From Lacticaseibacillus casei DSM 20011 = JCM 1134 = ATCC 393 (GTDB lineage Bacteria > Bacillota > Bacilli > Lactobacillales > Lactobacillaceae): a stretch of 64,000 nt of DNA. Location of the stretch: NCBI RefSeq assembly GCF_000829055.1, contig NZ_AP012544.1, forward strand, positions 62,001 through 126,000. Direction: 5' to 3'. The position numbers and the translations under genes are program-made. Below, piece after piece: positions 1 to 9,610 of the stretch (the first letter of the stretch is position 1; each line of letters begins with the position of its first letter). The notes under the pieces are model-generated. The model was given only the letters and a program-made list of their open reading frames with translations, was not told the DNA's origin and ran no database searches.

Positions 1-137
1 CTGATTTTGACTTGAAATTGGTGGGTCAAGACAGCGGAGAAACGGTGCGCATTCGCTACGGCCAGATTCGTGAGATTGCGTTTGGCCACATTTTCGCGTA
101 CTTGCAGGAAGCTCAGTTGAAAAACGCGGATCGTTAG
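1..137 (+). CDS. C-terminal end of an unidentified protein (cut by window edge)
   Basis: An open frame enters from the left edge (first full codon at 3) and stops with TAG at 135-137. The last 44 residues are visible, including the stretch TVRIRYGQIREIAF and the end LQEAQLKNADR. They are mixed charged/hydrophobic with no membrane segment. I do not recognise the family. The gene is followed by a structured repeat (about 175-357) and a terminator (394-436), so it is probably the last gene of a plus-strand transcript. Confidence 0.6.
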   Translation, partial: DFDLKLVGQDSGETVRIRYGQIREIAFGHIFAYLQEAQLKNADR

Positions 138-174
138 TAGGTATTTCGAGAATTCACAAAAAAGAGCTAGGTGT

Positions 175-357
175 CGTGCCAAACCGCGCGATCTCCGTCC
201 AGATGGGGCTGGAACGTGGTGGGCACGACTTTGAGCCTCAGCAAACCCGGCTGAGTCTCAAAGTTCGGCCTTGTTGTAGGCGGGGCAAAGGGCGCCCCAC
301 CAACAACAATGTCACCACTGAGCCCCATCTGGCCTCCGATTGCTCCGCCTTGGCACT
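175..357 (+). repeat. Branched structured repeat, copy 1 (3' UTR element)
   Basis: The outer arms pair: GTGCCAA at the 5' end with TTGGCAC at the 3' end, and CCAGATGGGGCT with AGCCCCATCTGG. Inside are two more hairpins, one built on CTTTGAG/CTCAAAG with CTCAGC/GCTGAG, the other on TTGTTG..GGGGCGCCC against its complement. The result is a cloverleaf-like fold between the stop codon at 137 and the terminator at 394. A diverged second copy lies after purA at 7274-7470 in the same relative position. No protein is supported here. Confidence 0.7.
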
Positions 358-393
358 AGAGTCTTTCTCAGTCCAAAAATTTTTAAGCAAAAC

Positions 394-436
394 AAAAGCG
401 CACTTACCATAATGACGGTGAAAGTGCGCTTTTATA
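394..436. terminator. Bidirectional terminator between the leftmost gene and murP
   Basis: AAAAGCGCACTT (394-405) pairs with AAGTGCGCTTTT (422-433) around a 16-nt loop. A-rich and T-rich flanks make it usable on both strands, as expected between two convergent genes. Confidence 0.85.
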
Positions 437-450
437 TTGCAACTATGAGG

Positions 451-2460
451 CTACTTACTAGTCACCGTAAAGACCTCATCCCCCGCCGCAACATCCTGAT
501 CCGTGAAGGCTGTCAGGGAGGCGACGTGATCCATGTTGGTGATGATGGTCATCACGGTGGTTCCTTTGCCGGCTGCTTTGACTGCCGCTAAGTCCATGGT
601 GGCAATTGGCTGACCGGCCTTGACGGTATCCTGGTCGTTGACCTCAATTGAGAACGGTGCGCCGTTAAGCTCGACGGTGTCTAAGCCCATGTGTACCAGA
701 ATTTCCAGACCGGTAGCTGTGGTCATCGTCCAGGCATGTTTGGTTGGCATGACACTGACAATGGTGCCATCCACTGGGGCAACAATTGTCCCACTGGTAG
801 GTTCGACGGCAAAACCGTCGCCCACCATTTTTTGAGAGAAAACGTCATCTGCAACTTCGGATAAATCCTTCAGCTGCCCTGTAGCTGGGGCGACAAAGTT
901 GATGGCGCCGGTTTGAACGGTTGCTGTTTCGGCTTCAGGATCAGTAGTTGGTTGTTCTGGGCTAGGAGCCTCTTCTTGCGGGGCCGCTTCGTCAATGACC
1001 GTGCCGTCAGCCGCCGTTGCGACCATAGCACTTTTTGGAACCCCAAAGAAGTAGGTGGCCACAAATCCGCCAGCGTAAGAAGCGAGTAAACCAAAGACAT
1101 ACGCCATCCATTGGTGGTTAGCAATCAGCGGGATGAGCGCTGCACCGGAAGGACCGATGGTGATGGCGCCGACGTGGCCAAAAGCACCGACAACAGCGCC
1201 GCCAATGCCACCACCGATACAAGCGGTGATGAACGGCCGGCCAAGTGGCAAGCTCACGCCGTAAATCAACGGTTCTCCGACACCGAGAATGCCGACCGGT
1301 AACGCGCCTTTGATGAGGCGGGTCAGTTGCTTATTCTTACGGCACTTAATCCACAAGGCCAAGGCGGCACCGACCTGGCCGCCGCCAGCCATGGCAAGGA
1401 TCGGCAGCAACGCCGTAAAGCCGGTATTTTTGATCATTTCCAGATGAATCGGTGTGATAATCTGATGCAATCCCAACATGACCATTGGCAGGAATGCCAG
1501 TCCCAAAACAAACCCAGAGAAGGCACCGCCGACTTGGAGAATCCAGTTGATGGAGCCGACGAGTGAATTAGACACCCATCCGGCAAGCGGCATGATGAAG
1601 AAGATTGTCAGCACACCAATTGATAATAAGCTCAGCATAGGCGTGAAAATGATGTCAATTGAGTCTGGAATGAAGCGGTGCAACTGGTTTTCAACGAGGG
1701 CCAGCAACCAAACAGCGAAGATAACGCCGATGATCCCGCCTTGCCCGGCCAATAACGGCTGATGGGTGAAGATATTGGTAATCGTCACTGGTGCGACAAT
1801 GCCCGGCAGGTAGATCAAACCACCGATAATGCCGCCGAGACCAGGAGTTGCTCGGAATTCGGTTGCCGCATTAATGCCGACATAGATGTTCAGGAAGGTG
1901 AACAGACCGCCGTTGATAACTTTTAGAACTGTGATGAATTGGGTCCAGTCTTTTGGCAGTTGTCCGGCAGCTAACATGTTCGCTAAAATGCCGGCAATTC
2001 CGGAAATCAACCCCGCGCCGACAAATGCCGGGATCAATGGAATGAAAATGGCCGAAATGTGTTTCAAAGCGGTGCGCCACCAGGTTTGTTTCAATGACGC
2101 TTTGTGGGCAGCGTGGACCTCGGCTGCCTTGGCCTCGACAGCGGATTTGTTGTCTAGATGGCCATTTCCGGAAACAGCGCTGTCCGGGAATGGATCACCT
2201 AAGCCGACACCGACTTTGGCAACCATCGCTTGGGCGACTTTGTTGACGGTTCCGGGACCAACGATGACTTGTAGTGTTTCTTCTTCAACGACGCCGAGAA
2301 CGCCGGGCACCTTTTTCAGGCCAGCCACGTTGACTTTGGCGTTGTCTTTGATGGTCATTCGCACACGCGTCATACAGTGGATCAGTTTCGCGACGTTTTG
2401 TGGGCCGCCGACTTGTGCGTAGATGCCGTCCCCCATGATTTGATATTTATCTTGCCCCAT
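451..2460 (-). CDS. murP: PTS EIIBCA transporter, probably N-acetylmuramic acid specific
   Basis: A 669-residue fused phosphotransferase permease that imports and phosphorylates a sugar. An EIIB domain comes first, with the phospho-accepting cysteine at residue 29 in LIHCMTRVR. A hydrophobic EIIC domain of the sucrose/glucoside family follows (about 125-480), then a linker rich in Glu, Pro and Thr, then a glucose-type EIIA domain (about 520-669). In EIIA, His575 and His590 (ILVHMGLDTV) are 15 residues apart as in EIIA-Glc, and His590 is the expected phosphorylation site. The gene is the last of an operon with mupG and murQ (2-bp gap to murQ), so MurNAc or a MurNAc disaccharide is the likely substrate. 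Unlike E. coli MurP, it carries its own EIIA. Substrate is inferred from context. Confidence 0.88.
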   Translation of the reverse strand: MGQDKYQIMGDGIYAQVGGPQNVAKLIHCMTRVRMTIKDNAKVNVAGLKKVPGVLGVVEEETLQVIVGPGTVNKVAQAMVAKVGVGLGDPFPDSAVSGNGHLDNKSAVEAKAAEVHAAHKASLKQTWWRTALKHISAIFIPLIPAFVGAGLISGIAGILANMLAAGQLPKDWTQFITVLKVINGGLFTFLNIYVGINAATEFRATPGLGGIIGGLIYLPGIVAPVTITNIFTHQPLLAGQGGIIGVIFAVWLLALVENQLHRFIPDSIDIIFTPMLSLLSIGVLTIFFIMPLAGWVSNSLVGSINWILQVGGAFSGFVLGLAFLPMVMLGLHQIITPIHLEMIKNTGFTALLPILAMAGGGQVGAALALWIKCRKNKQLTRLIKGALPVGILGVGEPLIYGVSLPLGRPFITACIGGGIGGAVVGAFGHVGAITIGPSGAALIPLIANHQWMAYVFGLLASYAGGFVATYFFGVPKSAMVATAADGTVIDEAAPQEEAPSPEQPTTDPEAETATVQTGAINFVAPATGQLKDLSEVADDVFSQKMVGDGFAVEPTSGTIVAPVDGTIVSVMPTKHAWTMTTATGLEILVHMGLDTVELNGAPFSIEVNDQDTVKAGQPIATMDLAAVKAAGKGTTVMTIITNMDHVASLTAFTDQDVAAGDEVFTVTSK

Positions 2461-2461
2461 T

Positions 2462-3388
2462 TTATACTTCCTCCTCCTGACTTAGTGCAACGGCTTTGCT
2501 GATGAAGCCGTTTGCACGATTGAGTAACGTTTGCGCGATGGTGCTAGGTTGGTCGGTCAAAATCATAACAATTGCTAATTTAACGTGCCGATTGGCTGCC
2601 TCGAAGGCCTTTGCTGCAGTTGCTGCATCACAACCGGTCGCTTGTTGAATGATGCGCTGGCTGCGGACAACCAACTTTTCGTTCGTTGGCTGGACATCGA
2701 CCATGAGATTCTTGTAAACTTTGCCAATCCCGACCATGGCACCGGTTGAGAGCATGTTTAAAACGAGTTTTTGCGCCGTGCCGGCCTTGAGTCGGGTCGA
2801 ACCGGTGAGTACTTCCGGACCGGCGGGGACTTCAATAGCGATTTCGGCATGCCGACTGATTTCAGCGCCGGCATTGCAAGCCAGACTAATCGTTGCGGCG
2901 CCGACAGATTGGGCGTAGTCGAGTCCGCCGATCACGTACGGCGTCCGTCCGCTTGCCGCGATGCCGACAACGACATCGTTGGCGGTCAGCTTGCGGTCTT
3001 CCAGATCCGTTTTGCCAAGCGCCGGTGAGTCTTCGGCTCCTTCGACGGCGACTGTCATGGCTTTCATCCCGCCGGCAATCAACCCTTGCACCATTTCCGG
3101 TGACACGCCGAAGGTTGGTACACATTCGGCAGCATCCAAAACGCCTAGTCGGCCACTGGTGCCGGCGCCGATGTAAAATAAACGGCCATTTTGTTTAAAA
3201 GCGGCGGTGATCGTTTGAATTGCCGCCTCAATGGCTGGCAACGCCTGATGAACGCTTGGGGCAACGGTTTGGTCTTCGGCGTTCATCACCGTCGCGAATT
3301 CGTGGACGCTCATGGTGTCCAGGTGCATGGTGCGTTGATTACGGGTTTCGGTGGTCATCTGATCTAAATTGATTGATAAAGTCATCAT
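2462..3388 (-). CDS. murQ: N-acetylmuramic acid 6-phosphate etherase
   Basis: MurQ removes the lactyl ether from MurNAc-6-phosphate, giving GlcNAc-6-phosphate and D-lactate in cell-wall recycling. The SIS domain is clear, with the sugar-phosphate motif [19 protein letters not shown] and [16 protein letters not shown]. The frame is open to an ATG at 3418 that overlaps the mupG stop (TAATG). An AGAGGA ribosome binding site sits just before the double ATG at 3388/3385, so that start is preferred (about 308 residues, close to the usual 300). Either start implies translational coupling with mupG. Confidence 0.92.
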   Translation of the reverse strand: MMTLSINLDQMTTETRNQRTMHLDTMSVHEFATVMNAEDQTVAPSVHQALPAIEAAIQTITAAFKQNGRLFYIGAGTSGRLGVLDAAECVPTFGVSPEMVQGLIAGGMKAMTVAVEGAEDSPALGKTDLEDRKLTANDVVVGIAASGRTPYVIGGLDYAQSVGAATISLACNAGAEISRHAEIAIEVPAGPEVLTGSTRLKAGTAQKLVLNMLSTGAMVGIGKVYKNLMVDVQPTNEKLVVRSQRIIQQATGCDAATAAKAFEAANRHVKLAIVMILTDQPSTIAQTLLNRANGFISKAVALSQEEEV

Positions 3389-3417
3389 TTTTCCTCTTTC
3401 ATTTTTCGTTTTGGCCA

Positions 3418-4461
3418 TTACTGCTTGAAGCGGAGCGCTTGGTGCGGACCGATATGATCAAGCAAAGGCAACGCTACCGGTGCGACGTGACCGACCACAT
3501 TGACTTTCGGATCGGCTGGTAAGTCGCAGCGGGTTATTTGGAGTTCGCCAGCGTATCTGCCATAGCGGGTGTTATCAAGGGTAATGCTGCCGCGCGGACG
3601 TTCAACGGTGCGATGCGGCTCCGGGGCGGCGAAAATATGCTCAAGGCGGGCTTCTGCCAGTCGCACGACTTGCTGGGCGACATCCGGGCGATTATGCCAG
3701 GTCAAATGATATAAGCGCTCATCAGCGGCTTCGGTTTGAATCAAAAGTACCTGGTCGCTCGTATAGGCCTGAAAAGCAGCGATGCTACGTGGGCTGAGTT
3801 GCGGGTCGCCGATGTAAACATGGTCGGTTGCCAGTCGCTTGAGGTCCAGATAAGCAGCCAGCGGTAGTAAGCCGCGATGAGGTTCAAGTGTCGGCAAGCC
3901 AGCAAAAAGGGGACCCCGTTGCTGAGCATCGCCAGGAATAAAGGCCATGGTTTTAAAGCCGAGTGTGTGCAACCAGTGATTTTTTTGTTGGAACCAACAT
4001 GGATCCAAGCCGGTTTCCGGTCGGGGATAGAAATTGTGCCACGCCTCGATGTGCCTGAGGTTGGCTTTGGCATTGGCCAACTGATCAATGGTTTCGGACG
4101 AAAGGGTGCTGGCATTGAGCGCAACCCCCATCGTGTGCGACAGTGCTGCGACCGTGGTCATGTCAATGCCGTCGTCAATGCGCACGCCGTCTAGTTGTAA
4201 GGCTTCGATGCCAGAACAGTCCCGCGGCGCAATCCCCAGTCGCTTCAAACTAGCCAGGGAAATGTCGGCCACAACTGCCAAACCTAATTGGTGACAGCTC
4301 GTGATTAAGTGGTTTAAACGTTGTCGTAAAGTTTTTGGATCATCTTCCGGTAACTGCAAAGATGTGAATACCCCGGTGAAGCCTGCTTGCTGCATCTGTT
4401 TGAGATAAGCTGTTTGTTGTTCATCAGCCGGTTCACTGAGATAGCATGAAAACCCGATCAT
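3418..4461 (-). CDS. mupG: 6-phospho-N-acetylmuramidase MupG (DUF871)
   Basis: A protein of about 347 residues with the DUF871 fold: a TIM-barrel N-terminal part (start [11 protein letters not shown], then [16 protein letters not shown]) and a small beta domain at the end ([20 protein letters not shown]). In Gram-positive bacteria this family cleaves intracellular MurNAc-6P-GlcNAc from recovered peptidoglycan. The start at 4461 has a strong GGAGGAATAAGG site; the frame opens 20 codons earlier but without such a site. It is the first gene of the operon mupG-murQ-murP. The disaccharide role is inferred from family and neighbours. Confidence 0.85.
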   Translation of the reverse strand: MIGFSCYLSEPADEQQTAYLKQMQQAGFTGVFTSLQLPEDDPKTLRQRLNHLITSCHQLGLAVVADISLASLKRLGIAPRDCSGIEALQLDGVRIDDGIDMTTVAALSHTMGVALNASTLSSETIDQLANAKANLRHIEAWHNFYPRPETGLDPCWFQQKNHWLHTLGFKTMAFIPGDAQQRGPLFAGLPTLEPHRGLLPLAAYLDLKRLATDHVYIGDPQLSPRSIAAFQAYTSDQVLLIQTEAADERLYHLTWHNRPDVAQQVVRLAEARLEHIFAAPEPHRTVERPRGSITLDNTRYGRYAGELQITRCDLPADPKVNVVGHVAPVALPLLDHIGPHQALRFKQ

Positions 4462-4565
4462 CCTTATTCCTCCATAAGTTGTGTCATCGCCTGATACTGG
4501 TGATGAAGTGACAACCAACAACGAAAGGTGAAAGCCCTTTCGAGATTAAAGATAACCGATTTATC

Positions 4566-4611
4566 TGAAAATTTCAACATATTTCGTATTTTTTTGAAAT
4601 AAAGTTTCAAA
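4566..4611 (-). promoter_or_regulatory. Candidate MurR operators upstream of the mupG operon
   Basis: Two inverted repeats of the same half-site lie in the 145 bp between mupG and the regulator: TGAAAATTTCA (4566-4576) and TTTGAAA-TAAAG-TTTCAAA (4593-4611). GAAA/TTTC dyads are plausible targets of RpiR-family regulators, and such a gene lies directly upstream. No binding evidence exists; this is inferred from position and symmetry. Confidence 0.55.
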
Positions 4612-4618
4612 GATGACT

Positions 4619-4648
4619 AAAAAATAACGCATCGCTGGCCGATGCGTT
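4619..4648 (-). terminator. Terminator of the RpiR regulator gene
   Basis: On the minus strand AACGCATCG (4648-4640), a 5-nt loop and CGATGCGTT (4634-4626) form a perfect 9-bp stem followed by a T-rich tract, about 18 bp after the regulator stop. Confidence 0.9.
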
Positions 4649-4666
4649 CAGGGTGAAACTCGCTTG

Positions 4667-5536
4667 TTATTTGAAGCCATGGCGCATAAATTCTTTGTAA
4701 GTTGTTACCAGCGCCTTTGAATCATCGGTTTGTTTTTTGGAAGTGTCGTAAAAGCGGCTGACGTAGGCGTAATATAAAATATCAATTAACATAAACTGTG
4801 CGTGTAACGACTGCGTTGCCGCAAATCGATTAGGCGCCTCCATCGGTTGTGACGTTTGAATCACGATATCGGCATAATGCGCGAGTGAGTTGTTGCCGAG
4901 TTTGGTCGTGGCAATCACCGGCAGTCCGGCTTTTTTAGCCAATTTAGCGCCCAAGACTGCTTCCGGTGACTCGCCGGAGTTTGAAATAAACCAAGTGAGG
5001 GTACGCTTGGGATCGGCAGTGGCGGCGACCGGAAGAAAAAGATTCAGATCATCGCTGAAATGGCAGGCGTAACCGAGGCGCCCCCATTTTTGCGCAATAT
5101 TTTGCGCGGAAAGATACGAGGCGCCAACGCCGAATAGCAACATCTGCCGACTATGGTGAATCAGATCGGTGATCGTTTGCACTGTAGCTTCGTCAACTTG
5201 ATCAACCGTTTCGCTTAAAGAGCGCTCGGCATTGGTGCGCAATTTGGTTTTAATGGTAGTCAGACTTTCATCCTTTTGAATTTCCTGATAATCCAGCTCA
5301 TTAGCCTCACCATTTAAATCAGCGGCCAGCTGCATTTTTAATTCGTTATAGCCGGCAAAATGCAATCGCTGGGCGGCCCGACTGACTGTGGCAGGACTGG
5401 CACCGGCAGCTTTGGCAAGTTCATAAACACTCATCGTCAGGACGTCTTGCGCGTGGGTTAACACGTAGTCCACGATTTTCTTTTCGGCTTCTGAAAGTTC
5501 ACCGCGCGTACTTTGGTAATTACCTTCAACACTCAT
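4667..5536 (-). CDS. murR: RpiR/MurR-family transcriptional regulator
   Basis: A 289-residue regulator. It has an N-terminal helix-turn-helix of the RpiR type (VYELAKAAGASPATVSRAA, about residues 37-56) and a C-terminal SIS domain (MLLFGVGASYLSAQNIAQKW; WFISNSGESPEAVLGA) that senses a sugar phosphate. The start at 5536 follows GGAGGAGCAATT; the frame is open for another 75 codons upstream, but those residues look non-coding and the family is normally about 280 residues. It lies upstream of the MurNAc operon on the same strand with its own terminator between them, so MurNAc-6P-responsive control of mupG-murQ-murP is the natural inference. Confidence 0.85.
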   Translation of the reverse strand: MSVEGNYQSTRGELSEAEKKIVDYVLTHAQDVLTMSVYELAKAAGASPATVSRAAQRLHFAGYNELKMQLAADLNGEANELDYQEIQKDESLTTIKTKLRTNAERSLSETVDQVDEATVQTITDLIHHSRQMLLFGVGASYLSAQNIAQKWGRLGYACHFSDDLNLFLPVAATADPKRTLTWFISNSGESPEAVLGAKLAKKAGLPVIATTKLGNNSLAHYADIVIQTSQPMEAPNRFAATQSLHAQFMLIDILYYAYVSRFYDTSKKQTDDSKALVTTYKEFMRHGFK

Positions 5537-5800
5537 AATTGCTCCTCCTTCTAAGCACGGCGCGACACAGTCTAAAAGGAAAATATTGATCCATACTGAT
5601 TGATAGACAGTACTAGACTCGGTCCGTGCACGACGAAAAAACGTACAGGTTCGTGCAGATTTTGCTATCCTCAAGTCATCATGCCATGAATGACCAAGAT
5701 TGCCAATGTTTTGATCAGAAATCCAGGATGCCAGATTTTTGCCGGGTGTCAAGTCTGACAAAATTTTATTTTCGGATTCAGCTGAATAAATGCTGCCATT

Positions 5801-5863
5801 TGATATAATTGTTCGTATTTTTAAAGATAAGGAAGGAAATAAAAGGATAAAGTTCGTATTTTA
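5801..5863 (+). promoter_or_regulatory. purA promoter with two PurR-box-like repeats
   Basis: An extended -10 (TG-A-TATAAT, 5801-5809) has no good -35. GTTCGTATTT occurs at 5811-5820 directly after it and again at 5852-5861. Read on the other strand each is AAATACGAAC, one mismatch from the A-T-rich-CCGAAC core of the PurR box known in lactococci and bacilli. Here the two sites are direct rather than inverted. The rest of the 5537-5942 gap shows no gene. Confidence 0.5.
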
Positions 5864-5942
5864 CTTGTCTTCCCTCACCGATCCTGTTAGACTACGAAAT
5901 GGCGGGCGAATCCCGCACTAATCCGTGAGGAGCGATCGATAA

Positions 5943-7235
5943 ATGGGAACTGTAGTTATTGTCGGCACACAGTGGGGCGACGAAGGTAAAGGGAAGATTA
6001 CCGATTTCCTGAGCCAAGGCGCCAAGGTGGTAAGCCGTTACCAAGGTGGCGACAACGCTGGCCACACGATTCATGCTAACGGCCAGGTTTACAAACTGCG
6101 CTTGATTCCGTCTGGGGTTCTTTATCCGCATCAACTATCTGTGATCGGTAATGGTGTTGTCGTCAACCCTAAGAGTCTGGTCGGCGAACTGGCCCGTCTT
6201 GCTGAGCAAGGGGTGACGGGTGAAAACTTACGGATTTCGGATCGCGCCCATGTTATTTTGCCTTACCATATCAAACTTGATAAGTTACAAGAGGCTGCCA
6301 AGGGTGCCGACAAAATTGGCACCACCAATCGCGGCATCGGACCGGCCTATATGGACAAAGCGGCCCGTGTCGGGATTCGGATGGCGGATCTGCTTGATAA
6401 AGAAATTTTTGAAGAACGATTGAAGGCTAACCTGAAGGCCAAAAATGAAGAATTCGTCAAAGTCTATGACAGCACACCAATGGCATTTGATGATATTTTT
6501 GAGGAATATTACAACTACGGCCAGCAACTCAAGCAATATGTTTGCGACACGTCAATTGTCTTGAACGATGCGATTGATAAGGGTGAACATGTTCTTTTTG
6601 AAGGTGCACAAGGCATCATGCTGGATATTGACCAAGGGACGTATCCGTTTGTGACGTCATCGAACCCTGCTGGCGGTGTGACCGTGGGTGCCGGTGTCGG
6701 GGCATCCAAGATCGATCGGGTGGTCGGTGTTGCCAAGGCGTATACATCACGGGTTGGCGATGGGCCGTTCCCGACTGAATTACTGGATGACACTGGCGAC
6801 TTTATTCGCAATGCCGGTCATGAGTTCGGTACGGTTACCGGCCGGCCGCGGCGGATTGGCTGGTTTGACGCTGTTGTGGTTCGCCACTCACGCCGGGTTG
6901 CGGGCATTACTGATTTGTGCCTGAATTCGATTGATGTGCTGACGGGCTTGGACACGGTCAAAATCTGTGTGGCTTACGAACGTGATGGCGAACGAATCGA
7001 GAATTATCCGGCATCGCTGAAGTTCCTGAGTGAATGCAAGCCGGTTTATGAAGAGTTGCCTGGCTGGAAGGAAGACATCACCCATGCCAAAACGCTGGCG
7101 GAACTGCCGGAAAATGCGCGGCATTATGTTGAGCGGATTACTGAATTGCTTGGCGTTGATCTGTTGACCTTCTCCGTTGGCCCGGATCGTGATCAGACAA
7201 ATGTGATTGCGAATGTTTGGGATAAGGTTGAGTAA
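5943..7235 (+). CDS. purA: Adenylosuccinate synthetase
   Basis: PurA makes adenylosuccinate from IMP, aspartate and GTP, the committed step to AMP. All family signatures are present: the N-terminal P-loop-like [37 protein letters not shown] and the GTP-binding end [12 protein letters not shown]. At 430 residues it has the normal length. GAGGAG precedes the ATG by about 10 nt. It is a single-gene unit with its own promoter region, a structured repeat after the stop and a terminator at 7508. Confidence 0.97.
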   Translation: MGTVVIVGTQWGDEGKGKITDFLSQGAKVVSRYQGGDNAGHTIHANGQVYKLRLIPSGVLYPHQLSVIGNGVVVNPKSLVGELARLAEQGVTGENLRISDRAHVILPYHIKLDKLQEAAKGADKIGTTNRGIGPAYMDKAARVGIRMADLLDKEIFEERLKANLKAKNEEFVKVYDSTPMAFDDIFEEYYNYGQQLKQYVCDTSIVLNDAIDKGEHVLFEGAQGIMLDIDQGTYPFVTSSNPAGGVTVGAGVGASKIDRVVGVAKAYTSRVGDGPFPTELLDDTGDFIRNAGHEFGTVTGRPRRIGWFDAVVVRHSRRVAGITDLCLNSIDVLTGLDTVKICVAYERDGERIENYPASLKFLSECKPVYEELPGWKEDITHAKTLAELPENARHYVERITELLGVDLLTFSVGPDRDQTNVIANVWDKVE

Positions 7236-7273
7236 ACGAAGTACTTCGGAATGTTGGTAGGCTAAGAGTTGCT

Positions 7274-7470
7274 TGCCGTGCCAAACTGCGCAATCTCCGG
7301 CGGTTTGGGGCTGGCGACGCGAAGCTAGAGCGGAGGGCACAGCTTTGAACTCGCAAAAACCGCGATTTCAAAGTCTGGCCTTGTCCTAACCGGGGAAAAC
7401 CGCCCCGGCAAGGACAATTTCACAGCTGAGCCCCCTCTGGCCTCCGATTGCTCCGCCTTGGCACTAGGGT
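7274..7470 (+). repeat. Branched structured repeat, copy 2 (3' UTR of purA)
   Basis: This is a diverged homologue of the element at 175-357, in the same orientation. Conserved pieces include CGTGCCAAAC near the start and GGCCTCCGATTGCTCCGCC near the end, plus the inner CTTTGAA/TTCAAAG arms. Other arms differ but still pair, for example CTTGTCC with GGACAAG and CGGGG with CCCCG. It starts about 38 nt after the purA stop and ends about 38 nt before the terminator, almost the spacing seen for copy 1. Confidence 0.7.
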
Positions 7471-7507
7471 TTCAACGCGATGACAAATTACCTATACGAA
7501 AACGAAG

Positions 7508-7558
7508 GGCGAATGAATGCCATCTGTCGTGCAGATGAAAGTTCATTCGCCTTTTTTA
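7508..7558 (+). terminator. purA terminator
   Basis: GGCGAATGAA pairs with TTCATTCGCC, enclosing a second small hairpin (CATCTG/CAGATG), and is followed by TTTTTT. Confidence 0.9.
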
Positions 7559-7599
7559 TATACCCCTGCGTAATCTTTCAAATCCCCTAAAAATTCCAA

Positions 7600-7658
7600 T
7601 TGACATCAATGCCAGAAGCCGGTATATTCAAAGTAACATATGAACAAATGCTCATATG
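7600..7658 (+). promoter_or_regulatory. Metal-ATPase promoter with ArsR/SmtB operator
   Basis: TTGACA (7600-7605), a 17-bp spacer and TATATT (7623-7628) form a near-consensus promoter. Just downstream, the 22-bp dyad 7637-7658 has arms CATATGA and TCATATG around ACAAATGC, the form of a CzrA/SmtB-type operator. The ArsR-family gene at 9611 is the likely repressor, with metal causing release. Confidence 0.8.
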
Positions 7659-7690
7659 AACATAAAATATAAAGGTGGCTATGATTCGAT

Positions 7691-9544
7691 ATGACGAAAG
7701 CGATTGGCTTGTATTTATTTGGTGTTATTGCTTTTATCGGCGGTTTATGGATCAGTCAGCCATTGCCGCGGGCGACGTTGCTTATTTTAGCGGCTGTGGT
7801 TGCCGGTTATCACGTCATTGCGGAAGGCGTGGTTGAAACGATTCAGGCTTCAAAAGCGCAGCATCGCTTTTCGCCGAACATTCATATTCTCATGGCTTTG
7901 GCCGCGATCGGGGCGATTGCGATTGGCAGCTTTGAAGAAGCAGCGATGCTGATTCTGATTTTTGCTGGTGCCCATTTTCTTGAGGAATATGTGGAGAATA
8001 AAAGCCGCAAAGAGATTACCGCACTTTTGGCAATGGCACCACTTGAGGCCCGACGCTATGGACATGATGGCGAGTTTGAAGTTGTGCCAGTTGCTGAACT
8101 TGAAATTGGCGATCGCCTGCAGATCCTTAACGGGGCCCAGGTGCCGACAGACGGCGTGATTGTTGCCGGAACGGCGAGTTTGGATGAATCGGCGATCAGC
8201 GGCGAAAGTATCCCGCGGGAGAAGCAGGTCGGCGATGAAGTGTTTGGTGGGACGATTAACGGCCAATCAACGTTTGACATGCGCGTGACGAAGAAAAGCG
8301 ACGAAACGGTCTTCGCCAAAATTATCCAGATGGTTCAGGCGGCGCAACAGTCGCCGACCAAAATGGCGAGTGTCATTCAGCGGTTCGAACCGATTTACGT
8401 CAAAGCAGTCTTGGCGGCGCTGCCGATTGTTTTCTTAGCAGGGCCGTTCTTGCTGCATTGGTCGTGGATGACCAGTGTTTATCGAACCATCGTCTTCTTG
8501 GTGGCGGTGTCGCCATGTGCTTTGGCAGCCAGCGCTGTCCCGGCAACGCTATCGGGCATCTCGAACTTGGCTCGTCATGGGGTATTTTTCAAAGGTGGCA
8601 GTTATCTGGCGAATTTAACCCAGCTTAAAGCGATTGCGTTTGATAAAACCGGGACGTTGACAGAAGGCCGGCCGGTGGTGACCAACAGTGAGTTTGCGCC
8701 GCATGTGGATCAGGCAGCACTAAAGGCGATCATCACTGCGATGGAGAAACAAAGTAACCACCCGCTGGCGACGGCGATTGTAGCGCATTTTCCGGCAAGT
8801 AGTTTGGTGCTTGAATCCGTGCACAATGAAGTCGGCAAAGGGCTGACCGCCGAGTATCAAGGGCACACTTACACGATCGGCAAGCCGCAGCGGTTCACGC
8901 ATGTCGATCCGATTTTTCGACAGCGTGCCAAGGTGCTAGGACAGCAAGGGAAAACCGTGGTATTGGTGGCCATTGATCAGCAAGTTGTTGGTCTAATCGC
9001 TTTAATGGATCAAGCTAAAAGCAGTGCCAAAGCCGCGATTGCTTACTTGAAGCACCATGACATTCAGCCGGTGATGATTACCGGGGATGGCAAGCAAACC
9101 GGCGAAGCAGTGGCCGCCGATTTGGGCATCGAACAAGTTGTGACCGATGTGATGCCAGAGCAAAAAGTCTCCATCGTCAAACAGTTGCAGGAAAAGATGC
9201 GACCGGTTGCGATGGTCGGCGATGGCGTGAATGATGCCCCGGCGTTGGCCAATGCCGAAGTGGGTATCGCCATGGGCTCCGGTACGGACGTGGCCATTGA
9301 CGTGGCCGATGTGGTGTTGGTAAAGAATGATCTGTCCCGCTTGGCCTTTGCCCACCGCTTGTCCGCCAAAATGAACCGGATTGTGATTGAAAACCTGCTA
9401 TTCTCAATGGCAGTCGTGGTGATGTTGGTCACTTTGAACGTGTTGCAACTCACTAACATTGCCTGGGGCGTTGTTTTCCATGAAGGCAGTACCTTGGTTG
9501 TGATTTTAAACGGGTTGCGTTTATTGTTGCCGCAGAAACCTTAA
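7691..9544 (+). CDS. P1B-4-type heavy-metal exporting P-type ATPase
   Basis: A 617-residue metal-transporting ATPase. It has the actuator loop GESIPREK, the phosphorylated aspartate in DKTGTLTEG (about residue 318), the HP motif SNHPLATAI and the hinge MVGDGVNDAPALA. The transmembrane metal motif is SPC (about 274-276) and the last helices carry HEGST (about 597). These mark subgroup P1B-4 (CoaT, CtpD, PfeT: Co, Fe(II), Ni or Zn), not the CPC type of Cu or Cd/Zn pumps. There is no N-terminal metal-binding domain, as is usual for P1B-4. The operator upstream and the ArsR gene downstream indicate metal-induced efflux. Which metal is unknown. Confidence 0.9.
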   Translation: MTKAIGLYLFGVIAFIGGLWISQPLPRATLLILAAVVAGYHVIAEGVVETIQASKAQHRFSPNIHILMALAAIGAIAIGSFEEAAMLILIFAGAHFLEEYVENKSRKEITALLAMAPLEARRYGHDGEFEVVPVAELEIGDRLQILNGAQVPTDGVIVAGTASLDESAISGESIPREKQVGDEVFGGTINGQSTFDMRVTKKSDETVFAKIIQMVQAAQQSPTKMASVIQRFEPIYVKAVLAALPIVFLAGPFLLHWSWMTSVYRTIVFLVAVSPCALAASAVPATLSGISNLARHGVFFKGGSYLANLTQLKAIAFDKTGTLTEGRPVVTNSEFAPHVDQAALKAIITAMEKQSNHPLATAIVAHFPASSLVLESVHNEVGKGLTAEYQGHTYTIGKPQRFTHVDPIFRQRAKVLGQQGKTVVLVAIDQQVVGLIALMDQAKSSAKAAIAYLKHHDIQPVMITGDGKQTGEAVAADLGIEQVVTDVMPEQKVSIVKQLQEKMRPVAMVGDGVNDAPALANAEVGIAMGSGTDVAIDVADVVLVKNDLSRLAFAHRLSAKMNRIVIENLLFSMAVVVMLVTLNVLQLTNIAWGVVFHEGSTLVVILNGLRLLLPQKP

Positions 9545-9610
9545 GGCAAAAACCGCCTTCGATGCAAAAGTCTGCTAAAATGGCCTTAAGTATCGTAAGG
9601 AGCCATGCAG

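Noticed and set aside
176..591. Small plus-strand frames near the left end
   Set aside because: They lie in the structured repeat, the terminator and antisense to murP; no ribosome binding sites or protein-like composition.
5810..5942. Purine riboswitch in the purA leader
   Set aside because: I could not find the conserved aptamer core; the leader has only a weak 5-bp hairpin (GCGGG/CCCGC). PurR-type boxes explain the region better.
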